Source of the DNA: Ahaetulla prasina
Taxonomy: Eukaryota; Chordata; Lepidosauria; Squamata; Colubridae
Assembly (NCBI RefSeq): GCF_028640845.1
Contig: NC_080540.1
Span: 169,265,752-169,329,751, forward strand
Reading direction: 5' to 3'
DNA length: 64,000 nucleotides
Below the pieces are notes generated by a model, which was given only the letters and a program-made list of their open reading frames with translations, was not told the origin of the DNA and ran no database searches. The position numbers and the translations under genes are program-made. The first letter of the stretch is position 1; each line of letters begins with the position of its first letter. Below, in pieces: positions 11,749 through 23,121 of the stretch.

Positions 11749-11813
<65 letters not shown>

Positions 11814-11893
11814 TTCCTTCCTTCCTTCCTTCCTTCCTTCCTTCCTTCCTTTCTCTCTCTCTCCTTTCATCCCTCCCTCCCTCCCTCCCTCCC

Positions 11894-11953
<60 letters not shown>

Positions 11954-12091
11954 TCCTTCCTTCCTTCTTTCTTTCTTTCTTTCTTCCTTCCTTCTCTCTC
12001 TCTCCTTTCGTCCCTCCCTCCTCCCTCCTCCCTCCTCCTCCCTCCCTCCTCTTTCTTTCTTTCTTTCCTTCTTTCTTTCTTTCTTTCTTTT

Positions 12092-12122
<31 letters not shown>

Positions 12123-12167
12123 CCTCCCTCCCTCCCTCCTCCCTCCCTCCCTCCCTCCCTCCCTCCC

Positions 12168-12226
<59 letters not shown>

Positions 12227-12229
12227 CTC
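11749..12229 (+). repeat. Long polypyrimidine microsatellite, (TTTC)n/(CCTT)n/(CCCT)n
   Basis: About 480 bp almost wholly of C and T on the plus strand, made of blocks of TTTC, TTCC, CTCT and CCCT. It generates long Phe/Leu/Ser frames on one strand and Lys/Glu/Arg frames on the other. These are not genes. Confidence 0.97.
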
Positions 12230-15200
12230 TCCATCTCATTTTGAAGCAATTCTGGGATGTTACGGTTTTTGGCAGCTGCAGTCAAGATTATCTGAAAAGC
12301 ACCTGGTTGCCCACTATTGCTTTAGCCCCATCCTGTATTAGCATCCCAGCAAAAGCTTCAGTATTCTATTGTGTGTTATGGCCAGCCAGTACACAGACCA
12401 CTTAGTACTCCAGATTCATGTATCCCCTTTTCCTTAGCCGTCCATGCTCAGCATTCTTACCTTTCTTAATCCTGTGGGTGAATTGTTCAGTTAGAAATAA
12501 GCACTGGCTGGTTTCACTCAACCCATCAATCCCCCATTGTAGGTTGAGAAGATATTGCTGTGTTCATGTAATAGGCAACACCCTAGTACGGCTTAATGTG
12601 AAGGTGTGATGCACAGAGCATGCTCAAGCAATGCATGAAATCCCCAGCTCCAACAACAGCCTGGCCCCATTCTAGCCTAATTTAGCATGTTGTTTAAACT
12701 TAGCCACTGTGATTGATTCTGGAAATGTTGACACCTGTTGGTCCTTGCTCTCTTCTGGGGTTATTGTATGATAGACACAGACAGACAGTTTGATGCCTCC
12801 AAAGATTTTGAACTGTGAACCCCACTGGCCCCAATCACCATGGCATGGGATTGGGAGCATCTCCGGTTAAGAAACATTTGGCATTTGGCATTTCCAACTC
12901 TGAAATAAGCAGATTGCATAATCTTGAGGCTGAACCCTTGTCATCTGTTTATAAGCTCCTAACCCTCTTTTTCTGTAGCTGTGAGGTAGGTGTATGAAAC
13001 CAAAAGTGATCTGGGACTGACCCTAATATGGAAACAAGAACTTCCCCATCTCTGCCTATAAATTTCAATTGCTGATGCATAAAGAGCTAGATTGAATCTA
13101 ACCTAGAAAAAGGTCCAATCCTTTTTCAAGAAAAGGATTGGACCAGAGCTTCTCCAATAGTATCTTAAGAGTGATGGACATGTTAATTTATATTGTATAC
13201 TTTTATTTTCTGTTTCTTCTCCCATGTATTATGGTTTCTTATTCAGACCCAAGACATTAATTGAGGCTGTTCCTTCATACGATGTTCTTTAGGTAACCTT
13301 TGTCTATTTGAATCTTAACGCTCAGCAGCTGTGTCCAGCTTAGCTCATGATGAGAGATGATAGCAGTATCTCAAGATATCCTGTCTTGCGCCAGAGAATG
13401 CTGGAGCTTAAGAGCATTATCTCCGCTAATCAGCTGCTTATCACCCCAATAAGATGGTTCTAATTTTACTTAGATCATATTCTGTTAATTTCATATTAAT
13501 GCGAACAGGAAATTCTTTGTACTTACTTGTTAAAGGTACAAGGATTTTAAAAAATGACTTTTTATTTTTATTGATCCTACTATGATCCAGAGTTCAACTA
13601 AATGTTTGCTACCATTTGCAAACAGCAGATGGAGAGGTCATGCACTTCTGATTTGGTGAGGGCAAAGGATTAAATCTATCCCCCACCATCCCACAAACAC
13701 TGTTTGTTTGTTTTTTTAAAAAATCATAAGTACACACATTCCATGTATAGTCCATGTGACAAAAATGATGTCTACTTTGGCCCCTCCCTCCAAGATGGCT
13801 GCTGATCTGTAAGGTTTCCTTTTTTTCTCTTACGGACAATATACTGATTTCACTGTTAAAGCTGGTTCTTTGGCGGTGCTGCTCCCTGGTTTTGTATGGG
13901 AGCATTTAGGAGTGACCCAAGACAACTTTTGGATGATTGTGGACCCAGTAGGGAAGGGGTGTGTGTGTTGAAAATTCCAATTCCCTCTGGAAACGATTGA
14001 AGTCACTGGGCATATCCATCTTCCTGTTAAGCATTTCATTTTCTAAGCATGCCAAATTTTAACTTTCACTTTTTGGTTTTATTGTTTTATTTTGCTCTTT
14101 GCTTTAAAAGTTGACCAGTGTTTGAATGCTGATTTATTTCAACCTCTTGGTAGGCTCTAATTGTTTTTTTCCTCTTTTTTCCTCTTTGATATATGTTGTT
14201 TTGGATAACCTTTGTCCCTTCCATATGGAAAACATGGCAATGTTCGGGTTGGTGGTAGAGTGAGGTTAGATTCCCACCACTGGATTCTGGATTCTTTGAA
14301 TTTGCAAAATACCTGGAGATTATTTCTATTGAATTTTTCCTCATCATTTTGGATTGAAATGTAGAGGAAAATATATTTTGTTGTTGTTGTTCTTTATTCC
14401 CTGATTAAGTTTCACAGATTAAAATGGCTAAACAGTACCTGAAAAATGATGTCCAGGGCAGGGCATCTCACCCAACCCTTGTTGCAGGGTTTATCAACAA
14501 TCTGCAACTTTCAGCTGAAACTGCAGGCAGGAAACAAACTTCTCAGGGTCTTGACTGCTGCTTGTGATAAGGACATTGTCACTCTTTGGAAGGATGAATG
14601 CAACTCTCCTTAGAGGCCAAACCTCTAAAGCCAAGTTACAAATCTACTTCACAGTACTTTTATCCATATAGACCCATTTGGATCTGAATTATGTTTTGGA
14701 TTCTAACCCCTGTTACTCCCAGCCACTCTGTCAGGGAACACTGGGATATGTAGCCAAGAAATCTGGATGTCTACAAGTTGAGGCAGATGAGTCTAAATCA
14801 GAAAAAAGCTATACTGAAGTGGACAGACTCTGCTGTGATTTTGGAAGCATCTGTTATACAGATGTACAGATGATATGATAGGAAGGAGAGCTGCAATATG
14901 GATGAGCGGCTGCTAATAGATTCTCCACATCTCTTTTCATTGGGGGATGTCTACTGTTAGTAATAATAGCTACATCATTATTTACTAATTACAATTACAA
15001 AATAGTGAAGCTGACTCTGGGAAGGATCAAAGTAATCCCGAAGGATCAATGGAGGATCAACAAAACCTCTTTCTTTTGATACAGTCTGTCACACACTATA
15101 CTAAGCAATGATAACTCATTATTTTTATTTAGCTTATTTTGGATGAAAAAGCACCGGAAACTTAACCTTTTTTTTGGAGGGGGGGTGATATTTGTTTTGT

Positions 15201-16100
15201 TTCCTTCCTTCTTTTCTCTCTACATGGCAGTAAATCATGGTAAAGTTTTACTTCAGATGCTCAGAGAAATATTGGAAGCGCCATAAAAGTGCTATGATTT
15301 CTTTCCTTCTCTTAGATGCTTGCCATATTTATTATTTCAATGTTTGCAAAGGTGTTAAACCAGGTCTGCTGCCTTGGGCCTGCTCCTCCGCAGTTTTTGA
15401 GTGGGCCTTTGAAGCCTCAACTTTGATGATGTGTCTGAAAACTTGGTTCAAAGACATGGTCAATTATTGCTTGCTGATTAAGTCGTTATTCTGAACTGTT
15501 ATATTACCCAGTTCCTGATCTAAGAAGCAATGATAAGCAATTATGTTATTTTTCACCAAATATCATCTTGAGCTTCTCAGGGAGTGTATCTCTATTTTAA
15601 TCTGGCGTGTCCCAGAGACATCAGGAATTGGGAATTATAAAGATTAAAAAAATTGATGTCAGTGGTTGAACAGTCTGGCCTCATTATCAGAAAAAATATA
15701 AAATGGATTGGTAGCTGATTCAAATGAAAGATTGGGGAATTCTGCCAAAAAGCATCCCTCAGTTCTCTGATGTTCCTTTTTTTTTTTAATGGTGCTTAGG
15801 TTCTCACGAATCATGGAGAATTTCATTTTATGGCTGAGCCAGTTTTCTTGGGAGACGCAACAGGCACAGGCTATGAAGATCTGCACGGTGTACTTTAAGT
15901 GTACAACAGAAGTGGAGCAAGCTTGAAAGTTTTCCTTGGAGAATACTTTATTGAAAGGTAGGATACCTATATCCGTTCTGGAGTATTGACCCAGTCGTTG
16001 GTTTCTTTATATCTCTCTTCTCCCTAACACTCCCTATAATTCCTATATTTCTTAGAAGATGTGTTTGCATAGCACAATATTCTCTGCGGCATAAGGCTGT
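12230..16100. other. Unique-looking DNA, no gene seen
   Basis: Nearly 4 kb with no recognisable exon, repeat terminus or RNA gene. Short frames (for example 12418-12609 and 14678-14878) lack domains. Likely intronic or intergenic. Confidence 0.5.
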
Positions 16101-16129
16101 GTTAAGGATGCCCCCTCTCCAGAACTACA

Positions 16130-16700
16130 CTGGGGAGAAGATGCCCATCATTTCACATAGATACTGTTCTGACTCAGCTCTCCAAACACGACAAACACTC
16201 TGAAGTGAACTCAAAGATTCCAAAGAAGCCCCAGCAAAAAGTTTCTCTCTCAACACAGGCTAACAAGTCTGTCTGGTCAGAAGATGAATAGTTCTCTGCC
16301 ACATCTATTCATCTCTGCCCCCTGCCTTTTATATCCAGAGCCAGGAAGGGGCTTTACTAGCAGCAGAGGCTCTTCCTTCCCAAGGATCAGCCCATGGATT
16401 TCCGCTGCTCTCCTCTCCTCTGCTTTCTGTGCATCTGCACGTCAGACACTGGACCCAGCTGTTCCTCCTCTTCCTCATCAGTCACCTCCAGACCTGGGGG
16501 CTATTGACTCTCCATCTGACGGCTGATGGATGGCCCAGGCTCCACCTCTTTCTCTATCTTTGACAGCTCCCTCTTCCCCCTCGGAGCTCTCAGGTTGCCT
16601 TGATGCTGGCCCTAACTCCCATGCCTCCTCCTCCTCCGATTTGGTTGCTGGAGGAGCTGGCGGCCGACAGGCTGCAACAGAAACCTGCAATGCCTGATGG
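16130..16700 (-). mobile_element. Possible LTR-like or U3-type repeat, reverse orientation
   Basis: Read on the minus strand it has a GGATATAAAAGG TATA-like box (at about 16330) preceded by a Glu/Ser-rich frame, resembling in layout the segment at 23122-23734. No TG...CA ends with flanking duplication could be fixed, so the class is uncertain. Confidence 0.25.
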
Positions 16701-17115
16701 TGAATGACTACCCTAGCAATGTTCCCAAGCAATTCCCCTCCTTTTAGAAAAGCTTTCTTTAGAACAGTAACAACACATCGAAGGAATAAAAACGGCATAA
16801 TCATAAATAGATGATAAATTCCCCGTTTATATGGACATCATGTCCCAAATGATCTGGGCTGGGTGGGGGTAAGGAGAAGGGAAGTTAACATAATTTGCAT
16901 TCAGTTTGTTGGTGGGCACATGTGCCACTTCAGAATTGTCTCCTTGTTTAGATTCCATGTCGCCTTGTGTATATTCTACAACACAAATGAACTGGGAGTG
17001 ATTGGTGAAGTAATAATGTGGCATATCAGGGGGACGCTAGTGGAAAAGGCTGCTAGGGGTTGAATGTGAGGAACTTTCTGAGCCATAGAGCAGAAGAGCT
17101 TTTAGTTTTAACTCC

Positions 17116-17263
17116 AATGTTTCTCAATCTCAGCAACTATTAAGATGTGTGGACTTCAACTCCCAGAATTCCCTAGCTAACATGGCTGGTTAACTGGCTG
17201 GCTGGGGGAATTCTGAGAGTTGAAATCCACGCATCTTCAAGTTGCCACAGTTGAGAAGCACTG
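17116..17263 (+). mobile_element. hAT-like MITE family B, full foldback copy
   Basis: The left arm (TTTCTCAATCTCAGCAACT...GTGGACTTCAACTCCC) and right arm (GAGAGTTGAAATCCACGCATCTTC...GTTGAGAAGCACTG) are inverted copies. The flanks TTTAACTC and CTTTACTC are only weakly alike, so the target-site duplication is decayed or misplaced. Confidence 0.7.
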
Positions 17264-17732
17264 CTTTACTCTTTGCTGCTGGAAATTGTGCTAACAACAC
17301 AATGTTGTCGCCCTAATCTATGGTCTTTTTCCTGGGAATTCAGCCATCCATGTATATCCTTCCTCTGGATCCCTGCTCAATTTAGCTTGTAATTTCTAGC
17401 TGGATTGGTATTAGATAGAGTTTAGGTAACATGAAAACACAGATGAGGGCTGCATTTGTGATGTGTTAGAACCAGGATGAGGATGATATTCAGAGGCTGC
17501 TTTCTTTTAAGCTCTCAGAAAGATATGAATGTTTGATTATGTGATGTAGGGTCAAGCTTTTAGGCACTAAGTCAACAGGACAAGCTTGCTGAAATATGCT
17601 CATAATTTTCAGAGCGCTGTCTGCAGAGCACTTCCGCTGCATCCATCCCTTCCAAGCTATAGGAATACCGCTAGGAGATTTGTCCTCAACACACACCATT
17701 GCTGTTCTCCAAACAGCCAAGTCTTTGCAGTT
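17264..17732. other. Unassigned DNA, no gene seen
   Basis: Frames on both strands near 17490-17796 have no recognisable domain. Confidence 0.45.
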
Positions 17733-17880
17733 GGTAAATGGTAAAGGTAAAGATTTCCTCTGTCAATCATGTCCTGCTCTAGGAGTCGGTGCTTAGCTCC
17801 GTTTCCTAGGCGAGGGAGCCAGCATTGTCCGAAAACACTTCTGTGGTCATGTGGCCAGCATAACTGTACACCAAAGCGTA
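17733..17880 (+). mobile_element. SINE-like fragment
   Basis: GGTAAAGGTAAAGATTTCC, then GGAGTCGGTGCTTAGCTCCG and TGTGGTCATGTGGCCAGCAT, is a block I recognise as dispersed in squamate genomes. There are no intact A/B boxes or tail, so only a fragment is claimed. Confidence 0.5.
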
Positions 17881-18144
17881 TGGAACATTGTTACTAAATT
17901 ATATTTATTCATCTATTATTTGTTTTCAATTTTAGATCATTAATCATTTTCCTATTTCTAAACTGCCCACCTCAATAATCCACTTCATTAATGTAAATAA
18001 TGGTCTTTATAGCCTTGGATGCATTGACAGAATGTTAAAGGCTGACCTACAATTGTCTTATAGTGACCTATAATTTCCCATCTGTGGGGATTCCAGGGTA
18101 AGATTTTGAATGAAAAGTCACAAACAATTTGCCCCCCTTAAACA

Positions 18145-18217
18145 AAATGTATCCTGAGTCCTTCAGGAGAAGGGTGGCTTATAAATCTAATAAAATAAAT
18201 AAATAAATAAATAAATA
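18145..18217 (+). mobile_element. LINE 3'-end tail with (AAAT)n
   Basis: AGAAGGGTGGCTTATAAATC followed by TAATAAAATAAATAAATAAA, typical of an L2/CR1-group 3' terminus. Confidence 0.5.
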
Positions 18218-18238
18218 TCCTACCTCCCACAGCTGTTC

Positions 18239-18264
18239 TCTCTCTCTCTCTCTCTCTCTCTCTC
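18239..18264 (+). repeat. (TC)n microsatellite
   Basis: About 13 TC units, followed by a C/T-rich stretch. Confidence 0.95.
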
Positions 18265-18413
18265 CCCTCTCCCTCCCTCTCCTTTCTCTATCATCAAACT
18301 GATGACTGCCCATCTTAGGTCTTGAGAGGAGAGGGCTTTGGTTTGGTTTTATTGTTCTTGTGAGCCACCCACAATTGTATTTTTATTATGGGGCGCATCT
18401 TGATACTTTATGT

Positions 18414-18677
18414 CAGTGGTGGAATTCAATTTTTTTTTACTACCGGTTTTATGGGCGTGGGTTGGTGGGCATGGTATGGCTTGGTGGGCATGGCAGGAGA
18501 AGGATACTGCAAAATCTCCATTCCCACCCCACTCCTGGGGGAAGGATACTGCAAAATCACCATTCCCACCCCACTCTGGGGCCAGCCAGAGGTGACATTT
18601 GCCGGTTCTCCGAACTACTCAAAATTTCCACTACTGGTTCTCCAGAACCTGTCAGAACCTGCTGGATTTCACTCCTG
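18414..18677 (+). mobile_element. hAT-like MITE family A
   Basis: Begins CAGTGGTGGAATTCAA and ends GGATTTCACTCCTG. The flanks carry a perfect 8 bp duplication CTTTATGT (18406-18413 and 18678-18685). No coding capacity; frames across it are shadows shared with other copies. Confidence 0.92.
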
Positions 18678-18748
18678 CTTTATGTGTTTTGTTCTTTGTT
18701 TTGGGCTTTTTGAAGAATAAAATCAATAAAAGGGAGGGTGTCATGTAG

Positions 18749-18842
18749 TCTATGTACACTGAGAGCATATGCACCAAGACAAATTCCTTGTGTATCCAAT
18801 CACACTTGGCCAATAAAAATTCTATTCTATTCTATTCTATTT
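18749..18842 (+). mobile_element. L3-type (CR1-group) LINE 3' terminus with (ATTCT)n
   Basis: CACTGAGAGCATATGCACCA, then CACTTGGCCAATAAAAATTC and a short ATTCT run. This is the same terminal segment that ends the coding remnants at 30042-30625 and 60340-61330. Confidence 0.8.
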
Positions 18843-19087
18843 TCATGTATCAATCACCAGAGGGAGCAATCTGCAGTCTAGAAATGGCTCTGGAGACAGG
18901 CAACTGAAGGACGTGAATAAATCCTGAAACAACACACAGCCCTAAATATCCAGATTTGACCTCTCTAACTTTTCCCTCTTCACTTGCCTCTGGAACTTGC
19001 ATTGCAAATCAATCAGGTCAGGTCAGGGTGTTTCTAGAGCCGTTATCATCTGTCTTATTGCTTTCCTAATAAATTATCAAGGCAGTT
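18843..19087. other. Short unassigned interval
   Basis: Flank of the L1 insertion; nothing recognised. Confidence 0.5.
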
Positions 19088-19103
19088 GAATAGTTGTTTG
19101 TTT

Positions 19104-19808
19104 GAGACGACTTCCGGTATCCAGCGGCAACGGACGTCTGGAAGGCTTCTCCTGCCTCCAGCGCCCGAATCCGGCCGCCGCCGAGGCCCTCAGGGGCCAG
19201 GTGTTCCGAAAAGGACACCTGCCGCACGGACGGCTCGCCAGGGGTCTCCCAGCCGACATACAGGACTGTGGGGACCGATGCTGGCGCGTCCTAGGCTCGG
19301 CGGGGTTCGGAGGCCACAGGCCGCGGCCATTATTTTGGTCGTCGCCTGGGCCGCTGTGCCCGGTGACACCGGGGCATTGGATTTATAACTGCAGCAGCCT
19401 GGTGGTGAACAGGGCACGGAGAAGAATTGAGGAGGAGAAGGAAGGAATATCGGTAAACGTGAGTGGAGTGCCCGGAGTGCGGGGGTTTTCTCCCCTGCGG
19501 TTGGAAGGAGCACGAGTTATTCTGGAGAGGAGAACTTAAAATAAGAAGATTACCGGTTTTGTGGAGCTCTGGAGAGAAGAGGTGATGGAGAAATTTAGGA
19601 GGGAAGGTTTGAGGCCCCTCCTTCTGGGGAACAGTGGTGGCGCCCAGCTTCCGCCTTCACTATGAGAATTTTGATGACATCACTTCCTTCGGCTTCCTGG
19701 TTGACTAACTGTACTCTGGACTCGTTGCTCCTGTGAGTGCCCCTGGTGGATCCGGAGGAAATTACAAGGATACTGTGCCTGCCTGAGGATTTTGTATTTT
19801 TTTCCTTA
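19104..19808 (+). promoter_or_regulatory. CpG-rich L1 5' UTR, presumed internal promoter
   Basis: The first 250 bases are unusually GC/CpG-rich for this window (for example GGCCGCCGCCGAGG and CCGCGGCCATTATTTTGG), ahead of the ORF1 region. L1 5' UTRs normally carry a Pol II internal promoter. That role is inferred here, not shown. Confidence 0.5.
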
Positions 19809-20642
19809 ATGGCAAAGGTCAGAGACCAACTGCTGGAGAGATGGAGAGAATTTTGGAAAAGTTATCTAATATGGACAAGAAATTGATGAAATAAGAGCAG
19901 AAATTGTGACTATCCAAAAGGATTTAAAGGATACTCAACAAGTTTCAGCAGAAAACAAGCAGAAAGTGGAAGGTTTGAGGGTGAGATGCGGCAGTGCAGA
20001 AAAGAGAGGAGACGACAGGCAATGCTGTGCTTGGACTACAGATGGATAAAATGTCTTATTTCCTTAGGTTTCAAAATTTGGAAGAAGTGGACCAAGAAGA
20101 CTTGAGAGATGTTGTGACTAAATTGTTGGGAGAATTTCTTGGGAGAGGTGTTGATTTCATGAATTGGGATGTGGATCGAGTTTATAGAGTTAATTCGCAA
20201 TATGCACGCATGCAGTTCCCAGAGAGGTTCATGTCAAATTTGTGAGAAGAGAGACGAGAGATGAAATTCTTAGAAAACATAGGAGTGGGGCACTGATTTA
20301 CAGGGGCAGGAGATAGCCATTCTGAGGCAGATTCCCAGACAGGTACGTGAAAAAGAAAGAAATATTATTTTTGTCAAGCAAATTGTACCAGAAGGGAGTG
20401 GGCTTCAGATGGCTGATGCCAGAGGGATTGATGATTTTCCGGGAGGGCATTACGAAAAAATCAGTACAATTGCGGAGGCTACGGCCTATGTGGAGGAACA
20501 CAAAGCCTTCCTGGAATCAGATGACCCAGGAATTGAAGAAGGGGAGGTTATAGATCATGGGGCTGAAGCGGCTGCCGCTGTTGCGGCCCTGGAGTTGGGT
20601 CAGGCTGAACCCAGAGTTCTGAGATCCAAAACTAGGAAGTGA
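19809..20642 (+). pseudogene. L1 ORF1 (RNA-binding chaperone) remnant, frameshifted
   Basis: An ATG at 19809 opens a region with early frameshifts. The N-terminal part is rich in Glu, Lys and Gln and resembles the ORF1 coiled coil. From about 20050 it carries an RRM-like segment (motifs SYFLRFQNLEE, DRVYRVNS, and in another frame FVRRETRDEIL). The C-terminal frame (20409-20642) is acidic and Ala-rich and ends LRSKTRK. The layout matches the ORF1 at 44733-45492 in the same window. In L1, ORF1 proteins trimerise and coat the element RNA. Several frame changes mean this copy makes no intact protein. Confidence 0.7.
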
Positions 20643-20916
20643 TAAAGATATTTGGGATTGTGTTGGTTTTCCTTATTCTCTTTTGTACGATATTCTGTTT
20701 ATTCTTGACTCTTCTTTATTACGTATTTAAAATTTGCAAACTTAGCTACTTCGTGTCACCTGCTTGCCTTATGGCTGTTGTATGTGTTAAAAAATTTGAG
20801 TAAAATTCTTATTTTAGATAAGAAAAATGAAAATTTACCATACCTGATATGTATTTGTATAAACCTTTTTTGACTAATAAAAACTTTTTGAATAATAAAG
20901 AATAGTTGTTTGTTTA

Positions 20917-21151
20917 TAATAGCAATAGCACTTAGATTTATATGCCACTTTATAGTGCTTTTACAACCCTCTCTAAGCGGTTTACCGAGTCGGCCTATTG
21001 CCCTCAACAATCTGGGTCCTCATTTTACCGACCTCGGAAGATGGAAGGCAGAGTCAACTTTGAGGTGGTGAGATTTGAACTGCTGAATTTTAGCTAGCAG
21101 TCAGCTGAAGTAGCCTGCAGTAAATTCTAAACACTACGCCACCTCGGCGCT
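20917..21151 (-). mobile_element. tRNA-derived SINE, family 1
   Basis: Read on the minus strand: a GGTGGCGTAGTG A-box-like start, CAGTTCAAATCTCACC (B box), CCTTCCATCTTCCGAGGT, AAAATGAGGACCCAGATTGT, and a 3' end with GCTATTGCTATT. Related copies are at 24640-24873 (minus) and 59708-59947 (plus). It lies directly against the L1 target-site duplication. Confidence 0.8.
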
Positions 21152-21250
21152 TAAGTAAGTAAGCAAGCCATAAGTAAGCTATATTCAATACAGGGAAACC
21201 AGATCTGCTGCTTCAGTTGAGTTCTAACCATCTGGAACTTTGAGGTTGGG

Positions 21251-21276
21251 ATATAGATAGATAGATAGATAGATAG
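21251..21276 (+). repeat. Short (GATA)n microsatellite
   Basis: About six ATAG units. Confidence 0.95.
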
Positions 21277-21279
21277 AGG

Positions 21280-22050
21280 ATGAGGAAGAAGTAAATATCC
21301 ATGGGATATAAATATAAAGTCACAGTAAAGGGAAACTAATTTAAAATGAACATATCTAAGATTTTGTGAAGGCTGGCTTTATTTGCTCTTGCAAGCTACT
21401 TATGTGTACCATGTATTCTTAGGTATAAGTTACCAGTGGGAGCAACAGAGTAAATTTAAAGCAAATAAATAAATAAATATGCAGATAGGAATTTCCTGTC
21501 TTGTCTGTTTGCTGAAGTACACACTGCAAATTCCTGTGTGTAATCTTTTCATTGTGAATTTATTCTGCTGCTCCCTCTTGTGACTTGTACGTGGAAATGC
21601 AACACACTCTCTCTTTTATGAATTTTGTAGGTTGAAAAGCCCAAAGCAAGGAATAAAGCCTATGAAAATTAAGATAGAACACCCTTAAACAACAACAAAC
21701 CATATTAACTCCCAACCAACTCAAACTCAAAAAGTACAAAAATAAAAAATACAGCAAATATAGTTATAGCTTTCGTTAAAAAAAAAAGGACTGCTCAAAA
21801 TGTTAAATAATGAATTAAAATTTGACTTATGAGACTAGATGGCTGCTCTTTTCATTCTTGCATTAAGCACAAGATGAAGTTGAAGTGATTGCCTTGGAAT
21901 GAAATTGTAAGGGGATTTGGGGGAAATTGGAGCAATATGAATTTTCATTAATATGAAGGCAACTTTCTAGTTTTTTTTAGGGGGGAGAGGGAATCAGGAA
22001 ATAATCTTGTCCCAAATTGTCTCTGCCATGGTCAGTAATTGGACTCTGCA
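21280..22050. other. Unassigned AT-rich DNA, no gene seen
   Basis: No repeat termini or coding signals recognised apart from a short (AAAT)n near 21465. Confidence 0.5.
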
Positions 22051-22051
22051 A

Positions 22052-22650
22052 CATATAATCCACAATGTATTGGATAACCATTTGTCTGAAGTGGTGTAGG
22101 GCAGTGGTGGCGAACTTTTACTCACCGAGTGCCGAACAGGTATGTGCTTTGCATGCTTCATACACGCACGTGCCATCTGCGCTAATGCGTGGCTCCTCCC
22201 CATGCGCTGCGTGAGAATCTGCACCATCTGCGCATGCGCACAGCTTCCATGCATGGCCCAGTCTGCGCTGCACACAACTGCACCATCTGCACATGAGTGT
22301 GGTTTTCGTACATGCAATGCATACATGTGAACGCCATCTGCACACCAGTACTCTCACGTGCATGCACAAACTCACGCGCATGCGCAGGAGAGCTCTGAAG
22401 ACGAGCTGGGTCCCCTGAATTGCACGCATGCAGACTGGAGACCTGAACACTAGCTGGGCTATGCATGCACGCACAGCTGCAAGTGAGTTGGACGACAGCT
22501 CGCATGGCAGGAAAAATGGCTCTGCATGCCACTTCCGGCACGCGTGCCATAGGTTTGCCATCTTGGGTCAGGTTTCCTGCCTAAGCTGGGGGTTGGACTA
22601 GAAGACCTCCAAGGTCCCTTCCAAATCTGTTATTCTATTCTATTCTAATA
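22052..22650 (+). mobile_element. CR1 3' end interrupted by a MITE
   Basis: TTGGATAACCATTTGTCTGAAGTGGTGTAGGG (22068-22104) and GTTTCCTGCC...GGTTGGACTAGAAGACC (22570-22620) are contiguous in the intact CR1 copy at 39310-39400. Here about 460 bp sit between them. A short ATTCT run follows at 22631-22647. Confidence 0.8.
22105..22563 (+). mobile_element. hAT-like MITE family C, nested in CR1
   Basis: Starts CAGTGGTGGCGAAC and ends GCCATAGGTTTGCCATC, an inverted match with later decay. The interior is rich in GCATGCGCA-like alternating purine/pyrimidine blocks. Flanking 8-mers match only partly, so the duplication has decayed. Frames across it come from the repeated GCATGC motifs and are not genes. 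Confidence 0.65.
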
Positions 22651-22989
22651 GTATAGCTGTAAACACAAACAGTATCTGTGAAAGACCCAACACAGAGAAG
22701 AATGCTGGCTTCAGTTTAATTAACTATACTGTCATGATTTTACATATGTATAAACAGAATGTCCCCACTGTGTTCACTTCCTCCAAATTCCAAGACCTAC
22801 CACAGAACAAACTTCACAGATTTTCAGAACCCAGACTAAGTTGATTTTAAATTATATACACGTTCAAAGTTTGAAAAATTGTAAAACTTTTAAGTATTTC
22901 TCCAGTGGATAAACCATGGATAAAATACTTGCATTTTCTTAAAATAACATTCTAAGAGGAGATTGCTTTAAGAAATGGGCATGTAGACT

Positions 22990-23121
22990 CCCTCCCTCCC
23001 TCCCATCCATCAGATAGCTTATATAAGGGTGCCCTCTAATACTATCACTACAATAAACCAGAGGTACTTTAGACTGAGAGAGCATGATGACCCAAAGCTA
23101 CCTTATGTACCACATACAGAA
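22990..23121. other. Short promoter-like flank
   Basis: CTTATATAAGGG and an AATAAA occur here. Their relation to the following segment is unclear. Confidence 0.25.

Larger units (their letters stand above)
19088..20915 (+). mobile_element. Complete ORF1-only L1 (HAL1-like), with 16 bp target-site duplications
   Basis: The element proper is 19104-20899 (1796 bp). GAATAGTTGTTTGTTT occurs exactly at 19088-19103 and again at 20900-20915, bracketing it. It starts with a CpG-rich 5' UTR, continues into a coiled-coil and L1 ORF1-type coding remnant, and passes directly to the L1 3' UTR (CCATACCTGATATG...AATAAAAACTTTTTG, also at window base 1), with no ORF2. The short tail is AATAATAAA. The target-site duplication shows it moved as one transcript, so the missing ORF2 is not simple 5' truncation. 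Confidence 0.87.

Noticed and set aside
11638..12405. Four long frames rich in Phe/Leu/Ser or Lys/Glu/Arg
   Set aside because: Translations of the polypyrimidine/polypurine microsatellite on both strands.
16284..16526. Short secreted-like protein frame
   Set aside because: Lies in the antisense strand of a repeat-like segment, with no signal peptide cleavage context or splice support.
19104..19400. CpG island of a host gene promoter
   Set aside because: It lies exactly inside the target-site duplications of an L1 and is that element's 5' UTR.
20917..21151. tRNA gene
   Set aside because: The A/B boxes belong to a SINE head without a foldable cloverleaf or anticodon arm; the tail and related copies show a SINE.
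22118..22561. Cys/His-rich overlapping frames
   Set aside because: Produced by repeated GCATGCGCA motifs in a MITE, open in several frames at once.
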